A stretch of 10,387 nucleotides of DNA, from contig CAINWJ010000101.1 of NCBI GenBank assembly GCA_903854455.1, positions 1 through 10,387 of the forward strand, in the 5' to 3' direction. A model generated the notes under the pieces. That model was not told the DNA's origin, did no database searches, and was given only the letters and a program-made list of their open reading frames with translations. Below are positions 1 to 5,719 of the stretch, in pieces. The position numbers were made by a program, and so were the translations under genes. Each line of letters starts with the position of its first letter. The first letter of the stretch is position 1. This DNA is from Candidatus Peribacteria bacterium. GTDB lineage: Bacteria > Patescibacteriota > Gracilibacteria > Peribacterales > Peribacteraceae.

Positions 1-88
1 AATGTAGAATGTAAAATGTATAATGTAGAATGATTGCTTTGAGTCCTCAAAACCTATTTGAATTCTACATTCTAAATTCTACATTCTC
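1..88. repeat. Intergenic palindromic repeat R1 (AATGTAGAAT motif)
   Basis: The left arm contains AATGTAGAAT at 1-10 and 22-31. The exact reverse complement ATTCTACATT occurs at 62-71 and 76-85. At the centre TTTGAG (38-43) faces CTCAAA (46-51). The whole is an imperfect long palindrome whose arms are made of short AT-rich quasi-tandem units. It lies beyond the 3' end of the bL32-like gene and continues to the window edge, so its left limit is unknown. It could act as a transcription end signal, but no T-tract follows the stem. Confidence 0.8.
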
Positions 89-117
89 AATTTGCCCATT
101 CGACCTCTTACGAATCC

Positions 118-303
118 TTACGCCTTAACACGTGTAATCTTCTTGAGAGCCTTGCCCGCCTTGTCCTTGGGTGCCGCAGGACCAGCATACGGTGATGCGG
201 AGAGGTTGCGCAGGCGCACGATCTCCTTCCCGATGTAGACGGAGTGACGATTTCTGCCTCGATCTTTACTGAGGCGCTTTGATGGGACTGGCTTCTTGGA
301 CAT
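118..303 (-). CDS. rpmF: Ribosomal protein bL32-like, zinc-less variant
   Basis: This encodes 61 residues and is very basic. The N-terminus (PVPSKRLSKDRGRNRHS, residues 5-21) has the spacing of bL32, in which a short PVP/AVP start is followed by alternating Lys/Arg and Ser and then an R-H/R-S step. Known bL32 proteins are about 55-65 residues long and sit near the peptidyl-transferase region of the 50S subunit. The second half lacks the paired CxxC motifs of zinc-type bL32 and is instead Ala/Pro/Lys-rich (residues 35-61). The ATG at 303 has no Shine-Dalgarno sequence, but a strong promoter lies just upstream. The identification rests on the N-terminal pattern alone; another small basic ribosomal or nucleic-acid-binding protein is possible. 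Confidence 0.55.
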   Translation of the reverse strand: MSKKPVPSKRLSKDRGRNRHSVYIGKEIVRLRNLSASPYAGPAAPKDKAGKALKKITRVKA

Positions 304-323
304 GGGAGATGGGGAACTGCGGC

Positions 324-352
324 ATTGTCGGGATGAGACGGCGGTCTGTCAA
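324..352 (-). promoter_or_regulatory. Sigma70-type promoter of the bL32-like gene
   Basis: On the minus strand a perfect -35 box TTGACA (347-352) is followed by a 17-base spacer and the -10 box GACAAT (324-329, 4 of 6 consensus bases). Transcription would start near 317, leaving a leader of about 13 bases before the ATG at 303. It is the only promoter in the window with a consensus -35 box, as might be expected for a ribosomal protein gene. Confidence 0.6.
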
Positions 353-374
353 TGCAAAAGGGCTGTCGGGAAGA

Positions 375-480
375 AGGAACCGAGGTTACCGAAGGGACCA
401 AGGTTACCGAGGTGTTTCGTTATGCGACGACTTGAAAATACTTCGGTCACTTCGGACACGTCGGTTTCCTCGGTCCCCTT
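375..480. repeat. Intergenic palindromic repeat R2 (GGTTACCGA motif)
   Basis: The left arm (375-412) holds GGTTACCGA twice, within two related units about 18 bases apart. The right arm (441-480) is an approximate reverse complement built from CTTCGGTCAC, ACTTCGGAC and CCTCGGTCCC units. Pairing is imperfect but continues along both arms. It fills most of the spacer between the 3' end of the BI-1 gene and the promoter of the bL32-like gene, both on the minus strand, so it could separate the two transcripts. Confidence 0.65.
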
Positions 481-488
481 TCATCGAT

Positions 489-1187
489 CTATCTTCTCCT
501 CCCTCCGATCGCCACCATGAACCGCACAACGCTGATGAAGAGATTGAACGCATCCAAATAGAGAGATAATGCAAGAAGTACCGGAGCCACCCCTGCCCCC
601 TCCATCTGTCCGATGCGCTTGAGATCGTAGGCAAGGTAGAGCGAGAAGACGAGAATCCCAACACCCGAAGCGATCACTTCGAACGGTCCACCACGGAGGG
701 ATGGGAAAATCAGTTGGAGAATACCGAGAATGACGAGACCGATGACCGCATTGAAGAGCGCTCCGCCGATGGACCCGAGGCTGTCGATGCCCATACGGGA
801 AAGAACGGCTGCCGCACCGGCAAGCATGACAGTCGCTATGGTTGCATTGATGAGAATCGTGGCGCCATTGGCATAGCCAACCAAAACAGAGATAAGAAAC
901 GGAGTGATCGTTAGACCTGAGATAAGCGGAAACAAACCAAACATGATGTAACAAAGCGGTGATGTACGAGACCACATCCGTGCTGTCAGCACGAGAACGA
1001 ACTCGATCATAATCAGCAAGAATGCCCAGCCGGATGCGATGATCGGCAACGCGAAGGTGACGCCCGCACCGATGCCGACGAGGGTTAAGAACATCGCAAG
1101 AGCAAGCAATGCATAGACCGACGTTCGGCGCGATGCTGCCAGTGCTGGAACGGATGCAACGGAGGAAGAAAAGAATTGTGGGCTCAT
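489..1187 (-). CDS. Bax inhibitor-1 (BI-1/YccA/YetJ) family membrane protein
   Basis: This encodes 232 residues, the usual size for bacterial BI-1 proteins, with about seven hydrophobic segments from residue 24 to 228. Two aspartates match those of the Bacillus YetJ calcium-leak channel: D188 in AYDLKRI and D212 in SLYLDAFNLF. They are 24 residues apart, the same spacing as D171 and D195 of YetJ. Family members are pH-sensitive Ca2+ leak channels in the inner membrane; that role here is inferred. The reading frame stays open upstream to 1496, but the added residues would be polar, non-family sequence running into the divergent gene. The ATG at 1187 gives the family length and sits exactly 6 bases after a -10-like TATCAT. 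No Shine-Dalgarno sequence is seen. It diverges from the three-hairpin membrane genes that begin at 1357. Confidence 0.88.
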   Translation of the reverse strand: MSPQFFSSSVASVPALAASRRTSVYALLALAMFLTLVGIGAGVTFALPIIASGWAFLLIMIEFVLVLTARMWSRTSPLCYIMFGLFPLISGLTITPFLISVLVGYANGATILINATIATVMLAGAAAVLSRMGIDSLGSIGGALFNAVIGLVILGILQLIFPSLRGGPFEVIASGVGILVFSLYLAYDLKRIGQMEGAGVAPVLLALSLYLDAFNLFISVVRFMVAIGGRRR

Positions 1188-1193
1188 GACGAA

Positions 1194-1199
1194 ATGATA
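1194..1199 (-). promoter_or_regulatory. -10-like box, leaderless BI-1 promoter
   Basis: On the minus strand TATCAT (5 of 6 consensus bases) ends 6 bases before the ATG at 1187. At normal -10 to start spacing, transcription would begin at or within a base or two of the start codon. No good -35 box is visible. Confidence 0.4.
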
Positions 1200-1211
1200 C
1201 TCCGACTGCAT

Positions 1212-1281
1212 GGAAAGGAAGAAACCGAAGTATCTGAAAAGCTCGACGAACATTCGCCGTTCCGCGGTTTCTTTGGTTTCC
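1212..1281. repeat. Short palindromic repeat R3 in the divergent spacer
   Basis: GGAAAGGAAGAAACCG at 1212-1227 is nearly the reverse complement of CGGTTTCTTTGGTTTCC at 1265-1281. The right arm continues with further TTTCCTTGGACTCC-like units to about 1305. It resembles R2 and R8 in composition but is shorter and less regular. The remaining spacer (1188-1356) holds the two divergent promoters and nothing else recognisable. Confidence 0.5.
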
Positions 1282-1317
1282 TTGGACTCCTCGGAATCCT
1301 TGTCCGGCATTACGACA

Positions 1318-1346
1318 TTGTCTGAAACATCTTTCTCTGCTACAAT
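1318..1346 (+). promoter_or_regulatory. Promoter of the three-hairpin membrane operon
   Basis: A -35-like TTGTCT (1318-1323, 4 of 6) is followed by a 17-base spacer and TACAAT (1341-1346, 5 of 6). The -10 is preceded by TGC, forming an extended -10 element. Transcription would start near 1353, leaving only about 4 bases before the ATG at 1357. An overlapping alternative -10, AATAAT (1344-1349), ends 7 bases before the ATG. Confidence 0.6.
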
Positions 1347-1356
1347 AATATGATTT

Positions 1357-2115
1357 ATGGGCTTCAGACAGCGAAACTTCCTGAAGGCTGGACTGACCGC
1401 AGCATTGCTTGCGGTTCCGACACTGTGCCAGGCGGGAACCGGCGCAAAGCTCCTGAGTGCCTTCATCATCGGGCATGTTTTCCAGGAAGTGCTCATCGCA
1501 TTCTGGGGAATTTCGCTCGCAACACTCCTCTATTACGGAGCAAATATGGTCATCAATAGTGCCAAAGATCAGGCGTACACCGATACTGTCACCTCCTTCA
1601 CCAATGCGATCATCGGATTCATCGTCATCTCCGCGGCATCGACGTTTGCGGCATCATTCCAAATCTACAACCCGTCAGGCATCGGGCAATTACTTGCCAC
1701 CATCGCAGGCACCTTGGTACGTGCATCGGCGGGCATCTTTGCACTGATGGCAACTATCGCAGGATTCCAGATGGTACTGTCTCAGGGCGAAGAAGGCGAG
1801 ATCACCAAGTGGCAAAAAGTCCTCCTGGGAAACGTCATCGGCGTCATGATCATGTTCGTCTCATCTGTGTTGGTCAATGCAGTCTTCGATCCTCAACATC
1901 CCGAGAAAATCATCGAGGAAGTGAAAGGAATTGCCCTCTTCATGTTGACGTTGCTCGGCTTCGCGGGAGCCATCTCGCTCGTCATCGCAGGAATCATGCT
2001 CATCATTTCCATCGATGAATCGCTCCGTGATAGAGCGAAGAAGATTGTGATCGGCACACTCATCACTCTCGGCGTCGTCCTCGCGTGCTACACCCTCATC
2101 CTGACCTTCGCGTAA
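1357..2115 (+). CDS. Exported/membrane protein with three VirB2/TrbC-like hairpins (first of pair)
   Basis: This encodes 252 residues. Residues 1-26 form a signal peptide: a basic start (RQRNFLK), a hydrophobic core and a CQA cleavage site. Three similar units follow at about 43-101, 120-177 and 190-251. Each is a hydrophobic helix, a short polar turn and a second hydrophobic helix. The turns read MVINSAKDQAYTD, MVLSQGEEGEITKWQK and LIISIDESLRDRAKK. This is the VirB2/TrbC pilin-like pattern, in which a helix ends in an I-S-x-G-E-type turn followed by Lys-rich sequence and an IIG-containing helix. Such single hairpins are type IV secretion pilus subunits; here three are joined in one chain. 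A five-base gap separates the gene from a second gene of the same design, indicating an operon. The role is unknown; a cell-envelope channel or secretion-associated complex is an inference. Confidence 0.7.
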   Translation: MGFRQRNFLKAGLTAALLAVPTLCQAGTGAKLLSAFIIGHVFQEVLIAFWGISLATLLYYGANMVINSAKDQAYTDTVTSFTNAIIGFIVISAASTFAASFQIYNPSGIGQLLATIAGTLVRASAGIFALMATIAGFQMVLSQGEEGEITKWQKVLLGNVIGVMIMFVSSVLVNAVFDPQHPEKIIEEVKGIALFMLTLLGFAGAISLVIAGIMLIISIDESLRDRAKKIVIGTLITLGVVLACYTLILTFA

Positions 2116-2120
2116 TCGTC

Positions 2121-3041
2121 ATGCGTCGCCACCCCATCCTCCTTAGGCTCGCTCTCATCGGCATACTGCTGCCGTTGTCACTGGAGCCTGCTTTTGCACA
2201 GACCGGAGGCATGATCATCCGCGAAGCCGCATACAACCTGATCCTGAGAGTGTCCCCCGTCATCCTGATCGTCAGCATCCTGACCGTCGTTATCCTGGGA
2301 TTCACATTGGTTGTGTCTCATGAAGAAGCTGCGCTGGGAAAAGCGAAATCAACACTGATGGCCGTAGCCATCGGTGCAATCATCGTAACCGTCATTCTGA
2401 TGATGAGCGGGGGTTCGTTCAACGGATCCACTCCGCTGAATGGCGGATTCATCGGCATGTTTTATAGCGGCATTAATACACTTGTCCCGTACAGCTTCAG
2501 TTCGGTTCTGAATTTCGGAAATGCGGATGCGATCGGATGGGAAGCACAAGGTATCGCCGACTGGATTACGACGATGGCTGCTGTCTTCGGGATTCTGATG
2601 ATCATCATCGCAGCGCTTCGTGCCTTCTCGTACGTCGGAGCCGATGACAGCAGTTACGACAAAGTTCGGCGTGCGGTCCTCCACACCATCATCGGGCTGG
2701 CTATCATCGGAGGTGCGTACCTGCTGCGAAAAGCATTTTACGCGCCAGTTCTCGAAATCCAGGGAGGAGCGTTCGGTGTCACCGTGCCATTTCCAGGTGG
2801 CGAAGCAAATCCGAATTCCATCATGTTGCTCATCAAGGAGAAAATCATGATCATTCTGGGATTCCTCACGATCATCGCCGTCGCCGTCCTGGTCTACGCA
2901 GGCTTCCGGATGGTCATCAGCTTCGGCAAAGAAGATGAATTCACCGCAGCCAAAGATCTGATGTTCCGGGTAATCGTGGGACTTCTCATTATAGGATTCA
3001 GCTTTACGTTGGTATGGATCGTGGCGGCAATATTCAAATAG
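2121..3041 (+). CDS. Exported/membrane protein with three VirB2/TrbC-like hairpins (second of pair)
   Basis: This encodes 306 residues from the ATG at 2121, five bases after the preceding stop. Residues 1-26 form a signal peptide (MRRHPILLRL start, AFA cleavage site). Three hairpin units lie at about 41-97, 146-207 and 238-305, with turns VVSHEEAALGKAK, YVGADDSSYDKVRR and MVISFGKEDEFTAAKD. Unit 3 is the closest to ordinary VirB2/TrbC-like proteins. The linkers between units are longer than in the upstream gene: residues 98-145 are Gly/Ser/Asn-rich and 208-237 include VTVPFPGGEANPNS, and both probably face outward. There is no Shine-Dalgarno sequence, so translation is probably coupled to the upstream gene. 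The frame could open earlier, at 2085, but only inside the upstream gene and without a signal peptide at the start. The pair may form a hetero-oligomeric membrane complex; that is inference. Confidence 0.72.
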   Translation: MRRHPILLRLALIGILLPLSLEPAFAQTGGMIIREAAYNLILRVSPVILIVSILTVVILGFTLVVSHEEAALGKAKSTLMAVAIGAIIVTVILMMSGGSFNGSTPLNGGFIGMFYSGINTLVPYSFSSVLNFGNADAIGWEAQGIADWITTMAAVFGILMIIIAALRAFSYVGADDSSYDKVRRAVLHTIIGLAIIGGAYLLRKAFYAPVLEIQGGAFGVTVPFPGGEANPNSIMLLIKEKIMIILGFLTIIAVAVLVYAGFRMVISFGKEDEFTAAKDLMFRVIVGLLIIGFSFTLVWIVAAIFK

Positions 3042-3081
3042 AACACCTTTTGAAATGGGCGCGAAGAAAAGAAATACTGAT

Positions 3082-3162
3082 GAGTATCTAGTATGCAGTA
3101 TTGAGTATGGAGTATGCGAGGAAAAAGCCTGCCGAATACTGAATACCGAATACTGCATACTT
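3082..3162. repeat. Palindromic repeat R4 (GTATGCAGTATT motif) between convergent genes
   Basis: The left arm (3082-3118) contains GTATGCAGTATT at 3091-3102. The right arm (3133-3162) contains its exact reverse complement AATACTGCATAC at 3149-3160. Both arms are strings of GAGTAT/GAATAC-type 6-8 base units. It lies between the converging ends of the second hairpin gene and folP, where a two-way terminator would be expected. The same 12-mer recurs in R5 and R7. Confidence 0.8.
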
Positions 3163-3171
3163 ATCCAGTGT

Positions 3172-4008
3172 TCATCTCACCTTTCCCACCACCTCCAATA
3201 CTTCTCTCGTCTCCCCCACATCATGTGTCCGGATAAAACTGGCGCCGTTCTTCGCTGCAATGAGCGTTGCTTCGAGTGTTGCCGGCAACCGGTCTTTCGG
3301 GGCAAGTTTCTGCGGTCCTGCGAGGAATGATTTCCGTGAGGGACTCACCAGCACCGGAGCGAGACCGGTGAATCGCTTCAGTGATTGGAGGATCTGGAAT
3401 GAGTACTGCGGATCTGCAGAAACGAAATGCCCGAGCCCCGGATCAACGATCAATTGTGAAGTGTCGACCCCCGCCTTCCGTGCAACTGCTATTCGTTCAG
3501 AAAGAAAATCGTGAATGACTTGAATGACATCAGCATACTGTTTCGGATCAACAGTTGTGCGTGGACCCGAATCTTTGCTGTACATCAACACGTACGGACA
3601 CCCTGCGGCAGCGATCAGAGGAAACATGGCAGGATCCCCTCTCCCGGCTGTGATGTCGTTAATCATGTCTGCACCCGCATCCAGTGCTTTCTTCGCAACC
3701 GCTGCCTTCCAGGTATCCACTGCGATCCATGCCTGCGGCAGCTTCTTCCGAATCGCCTGAATAGCGGGAATGATCCTCTGGAGTTCCTGATCGGCAGTGA
3801 CATCCTTCGAACCCGGCCCAGTGGACTCTCCACCGATCTCCAGAATATCCGCACCATTGTTCAGGCAATCCTCGGCATGACGGACAAGCGTATCGACACT
3901 ACTGAACCGACCACCATCGAAGTATGAATCGGGCGTAACATTGAGGATCGCGACAATGCCGACGCGATTGCCGAGATCGAGGGAGCGATGACGAGAGTGA
4001 AGCTGCAT
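3172..4008 (-). CDS. folP: Dihydropteroate synthase
   Basis: FolP joins p-aminobenzoate to 6-hydroxymethyl-dihydropterin diphosphate to give dihydropteroate in folate synthesis, in the cytoplasm. The protein has 278 residues, normal for the family. Motifs in order: ILNVTPDSYFDGG (21-33), EIGGESTGPGS (57-67), VDTWKAAVAKKALDAGAD (97-114), INDITAG (116-122), DPGLGHF (189-195), VSPSRKSFLAG (221-231, the SRK substrate-binding loop) and RTHDV (260-264). The loop after DPG is unlike the usual GFGKT form, reading HFVSADPQYSF, and the LMH-type strand reads LMYSKDSGP. The ATG at 4008 was chosen because the frame further upstream only translates the adjacent repeat. A weak -10 candidate (GATACT) ends 14 bases upstream. 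No other folate gene lies in the window. Confidence 0.93.
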   Translation of the reverse strand: MQLHSRHRSLDLGNRVGIVAILNVTPDSYFDGGRFSSVDTLVRHAEDCLNNGADILEIGGESTGPGSKDVTADQELQRIIPAIQAIRKKLPQAWIAVDTWKAAVAKKALDAGADMINDITAGRGDPAMFPLIAAAGCPYVLMYSKDSGPRTTVDPKQYADVIQVIHDFLSERIAVARKAGVDTSQLIVDPGLGHFVSADPQYSFQILQSLKRFTGLAPVLVSPSRKSFLAGPQKLAPKDRLPATLEATLIAAKNGASFIRTHDVGETREVLEVVGKVR

Positions 4009-4020
4009 GCGAAAAGGGGT

Positions 4021-4115
4021 CAAGTATCCAGTATTCGGTATGTAGTATGCAGTATTTTGCGCGGTGGCATAGTGGCGATACTCGATACTGAATACTGCAT
4101 ACTGAATACCCTCAA
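4021..4115. repeat. Palindromic repeat R5 (GTATGCAGTATT motif) between divergent genes
   Basis: GTATGCAGTATT at 4045-4056 is the exact reverse complement of AATACTGCATAC at 4091-4102. The arms (about 4021-4060 and 4075-4115) consist of quasi-tandem GTATNNAGTATT / GATACTGAATAC units around a G-rich loop. It lies between the starts of folP (minus) and the small membrane protein (plus), so it cannot be only a terminator. Confidence 0.8.
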
Positions 4116-4145
4116 GTCCTTCTTGTGCTTCGCTCACCCTGGAAG

Positions 4146-4154
4146 TGTTATACT
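4146..4154 (+). promoter_or_regulatory. Extended -10 promoter of the 55-residue protein gene
   Basis: TGT followed by TATACT (4149-4154, 5 of 6 consensus) forms an extended -10 element that ends 6 bases before the ATG at 4161. This predicts a leaderless or nearly leaderless transcript. A weak TTG-type -35 lies about 20 bases upstream. Confidence 0.5.
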
Positions 4155-4160
4155 CCCACC

Positions 4161-4328
4161 ATGTGGCCATTCTCCAAAAAGCACACTGAAGAGAAACCGA
4201 AGCGTCACCGTACGCTGCGACGGGTGATTGTGGGATTCATCATCGGCGGAGCCATCACCTCCATCATCGGAAAATCCATCATCAAGGAACGACGCAAGGA
4301 GCATCTGGGGGAAGACAGGGCAGAGTAA
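4161..4328 (+). CDS. Small single-pass membrane protein
   Basis: This encodes 55 residues and no family was recognised. Residues 1-21 are highly charged and basic (MWPFSKKHTE start). Residues 22-41 form one hydrophobic segment with glycines at 25, 29, 30 and 37, including a GxxxG step typical of helix packing. The charged tail (42-55) begins with KERRKE. The basic N-terminus suggests it stays in the cytoplasm. The coding assignment is supported by the extended -10 six bases before the ATG and by the clear charge/hydrophobic/charge layout. It resembles YtxH-like small envelope proteins in layout only. Confidence 0.65.
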   Translation: MWPFSKKHTEEKPKRHRTLRRVIVGFIIGGAITSIIGKSIIKERRKEHLGEDRAE

Positions 4329-4459
4329 ATGACCAATACCCAATGACCAATGACCAAAGAATTCCCAATGCTCAATACCCAATCGATTTGAAAATCTTGT
4401 TGATTGGGAATTCAGTAATTGGACATTATTTGGGAATTGAGTATTGGACATTGGTCATT
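4328..4459. repeat. Long palindromic repeat R6 (CCAATGACC motif) between convergent genes
   Basis: Three exact inverted pairs are nested here: AATGACCAAT (4328-4337) with ATTGGTCATT (4450-4459), GAATTCCCAAT (4359-4369) with ATTGGGAATTC (4403-4413), and CCCAATC (4378-4384) with GATTGGG (4402-4408). The last two share right-arm bases, so they are alternatives. The arms are built of CCAATGACC/CCCAATAC-type units. The element fills the spacer between the ends of the small membrane protein gene and gmk, starts on the final base of the upstream stop codon, and is the longest of the series. Confidence 0.85.
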
Positions 4460-4464
4460 CCCTA

Positions 4465-5046
4465 CTATTCTCCAATGGCTGCTTCTACTTTCTGAACTGT
4501 CTCCTCCATCTTCCCTTCCACATTTTTTATCTGAACATCGGTCTGAGATGCGACGGATAACTCGTGCTGCATGCTCTTCAGACGACGGTTCAGTTCTTCA
4601 TCCGACATCGGGGCGCGCTTGCGAATGTGATCGATAAGCTGCTCCTCGCTCTCGGGCAGGATGAAGATCGTGAGAAGTGGGAACGATCCGCCAGGACGCA
4701 TGAACAGCCGATGCACGCGGATGCTCATGAAGCCCTGCACATCGACTTCGCGAATCACCGTTTTGCCCTGTTCGATGGCTGGAATAATCTCGGAAAGCAA
4801 TGTGCCGTACCGCGGACCCGCGTGAACCTGTGCGAATTCCAGGAACTTATCCTCTGCGAGCCACGTCGAGAAATCCTCCTCTGAGACGAAATGGTAGAGA
4901 TCATCGCCTTCGCCGGGGCGTCGCTCGCGTGTCGTCGCCGATCGCGGGAAGACGAATTCAGGACGTCGCTTGCGAAGCTCCTTCAAGATCACACTCTTGC
5001 CGACTCCACTTGGGCCGATGATGAGGACGAGTTTCCCGGATGACAT
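4465..5046 (-). CDS. gmk: Guanylate kinase
   Basis: This enzyme phosphorylates GMP to GDP with ATP, an essential step in nucleotide supply. The protein has 193 residues, close to the usual size. The P-loop GPSGVGKS is at 11-18. The GMP-binding segment runs SATTRERRPGEGDDLYHF (36-53), followed by FLEFAQVHAGPRYGT (68-82), REVDVQG (99-105), IFILPESEEQL (127-137) and the lid arginines RKRAPMSDEELNRRL (142-156). The ATG at 5046 gives the family N-terminus directly before the beta strand of the P-loop. The longer open frame upstream crosses the toxin gene in another frame and is not coding. A -10-like TACCAT (5056-5061) ends 9 bases before the start. It is the third gene after the antitoxin and toxin on the same strand, 61 bases from the toxin stop. 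Confidence 0.94.
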   Translation of the reverse strand: MSSGKLVLIIGPSGVGKSVILKELRKRRPEFVFPRSATTRERRPGEGDDLYHFVSEEDFSTWLAEDKFLEFAQVHAGPRYGTLLSEIIPAIEQGKTVIREVDVQGFMSIRVHRLFMRPGGSFPLLTIFILPESEEQLIDHIRKRAPMSDEELNRRLKSMQHELSVASQTDVQIKNVEGKMEETVQKVEAAIGE

Positions 5047-5055
5047 GATGGAGGC

Positions 5056-5061
5056 ATGGTA
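5056..5061 (-). promoter_or_regulatory. -10-like box ahead of gmk
   Basis: On the minus strand TACCAT (4 of 6 consensus) ends 9 bases before the ATG at 5046. TTCACG, 18 bases further upstream, is a possible -35 (4 of 6). It would give gmk transcription independent of the toxin-antitoxin module. The same hexamer precedes the aminotransferase gene. Confidence 0.35.
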
Positions 5062-5107
5062 GAGGAAACAACTGCAATTCGTGAAATGCGAATACAAGTA
5101 ATCTGAA

Positions 5108-5377
5108 TCAATACAACTTCGAACGATGCAGAACGCGCAATAAGCGGACCTCCTTGCATTCATCATCACGATTGAAAAGGACACGGTAGTTACCGACACG
5201 CAGGCGGAAATCAGCCAGAGCAAAATGACGGAGTCTGCAGACCTGTAGACCATCGGGCCATGGCTCGCGCTTCAGTTCCTGGATCCGCCCGATGATCCTG
5301 AGCATCTCCTTGCGCGGAATGCCCATCATATCCTTGTGCCAGATGCGCTCATCTGCGAGCAGGAGTGCGTAAGGCAT
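5108..5377 (-). CDS. RelE/ParE-family toxin
   Basis: This encodes 89 residues. The C-terminal half shows the RelE/ParE fold pattern: LQVCRLRHFALADFRLRVGNY (45-64) with R58, R60, Y64 and R65 in the RxRxGxYR core, then a beta strand and VLHRSKLY (82-89), matching the family ending h-R-x-x-x-Y. Such toxins are either mRNA interferases working at the ribosome or gyrase poisons; the sequence alone does not decide which. The ATG at 5377 lies inside the antitoxin gene, overlapping its end by 29 bases, as is common in these modules. A TTG at 5398 in the same frame would add seven residues. There is no Shine-Dalgarno sequence, so translational coupling is likely. Confidence 0.8.
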   Translation of the reverse strand: MPYALLLADERIWHKDMMGIPRKEMLRIIGRIQELKREPWPDGLQVCRLRHFALADFRLRVGNYRVLFNRDDECKEVRLLRVLHRSKLY

Positions 5378-5651
5378 GTTTTTTGAGATAGGAATCAAAC
5401 GTCACCGGAGATGTTTTGCCGGCGCGATCGAGGGTGACCAGATCGGCAGTTTCCTTGTCATGCAGTTCCCAAAGCTCTTCCCGGAGCTGGTCGAGGATCC
5501 CCGACCGCATCATGAGTTCTGCGGCTTCTTTGGAAAAGACGATGCCCCGAACGGCGTTCTTACTCAGAACGATGCGCATCGGTTCAGTATCGTCAAAAAC
5601 ACCCTTGAGCTGGCGCTGAAGATCGGTGATGGAAATGCTGTGATGAAGCAT
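5349..5651 (-). CDS. Phd/YefM-like antitoxin
   Basis: This encodes 100 residues. The N-terminal part (SISITDLQRQLKGVFDDTEP, 5-24) and the strand-turn-strand MRIVLSKNAVRGIVFSKEAAE (25-45) match the DNA-binding dimer domain of Phd/YefM antitoxins. The rest (50-100) is a charged helix and tail that would wrap the toxin. It is placed first, upstream of and overlapping the RelE/ParE gene, which is the usual order. The assignment relies strongly on this partner. A -10-like CATTAT ends 6 bases before the ATG at 5651, and a 6-5-6 palindrome sits directly beside it. Confidence 0.72.
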   Translation of the reverse strand: MLHHSISITDLQRQLKGVFDDTEPMRIVLSKNAVRGIVFSKEAAELMMRSGILDQLREELWELHDKETADLVTLDRAGKTSPVTFDSYLKKHALRTPARR

Positions 5652-5657
5652 GGGAAA

Positions 5658-5663
5658 ATAATG
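5658..5663 (-). promoter_or_regulatory. -10-like box of the toxin-antitoxin module
   Basis: On the minus strand CATTAT (4 of 6 consensus) ends 6 bases before the antitoxin ATG at 5651. This is the same spacing as at four other genes in the window. No convincing -35 is visible. Confidence 0.35.
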
Positions 5664-5680
5664 GAATTACATGATAATTC
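5664..5680. promoter_or_regulatory. Candidate autoregulatory operator, GAATTA-N5-TAATTC
   Basis: A perfect inverted repeat, GAATTA (5664-5669), five bases, TAATTC (5675-5680), abuts the antitoxin -10 box. It lies in the 76-base spacer between the divergent antitoxin and aminotransferase genes. Phd/YefM antitoxins usually repress their own promoter by binding such palindromes. An overlapping pair, AATTAC (5665-5670) with GTAATT (5686-5691), could form an alternative site. The role is inferred from position and symmetry. Confidence 0.4.
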
Positions 5681-5689
5681 TATAGGTAA

Positions 5690-5719
5690 TTGTACCAAGA
5701 ATCAAGAGAACGCTACCAT
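5690..5719 (+). promoter_or_regulatory. Candidate promoter of the aminotransferase gene
   Basis: TTGTAC (5690-5695), an 18-base spacer and TACCAT (5714-5719) form a weak sigma70-like promoter. The -10 ends 8 bases before the ATG at 5728, so the transcript would start within a base or two of the start codon. Confidence 0.4.

Noticed and set aside
481..1476. Long minus-strand open frame (331 residues) overlapping the BI-1 gene in another frame
   Set aside because: It is rich in Cys, His, Ser and Arg with no family motif, while the overlapping frame gives a clear BI-1 protein with its conserved aspartates.
1188..1496. N-terminal extension of the BI-1 gene up to 1496
   Set aside because: The added 103 residues would be polar, non-family sequence overlapping the divergent gene. 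The 232-residue form matches family length and has a -10 box at the right place.
2349..3158. Minus-strand open frame of 269 residues opposite the second hairpin gene
   Set aside because: The plus-strand protein has a signal peptide and three regular hairpins. The antisense product is Asp/His/Arg-rich and begins by translating repeat R4.
3091..3160. Short repeats resembling a CRISPR array
   Set aside because: The units are 6-8 bases long with no unique spacers of uniform length, they form palindromic arms rather than direct repeat/spacer rows, and no cas gene is present.
4465..5253. Extended guanylate kinase frame starting at 5253
   Set aside because: The extra 69 residues overlap the toxin gene in another frame and do not belong to the kinase fold; the ATG at 5046 fits the family start.
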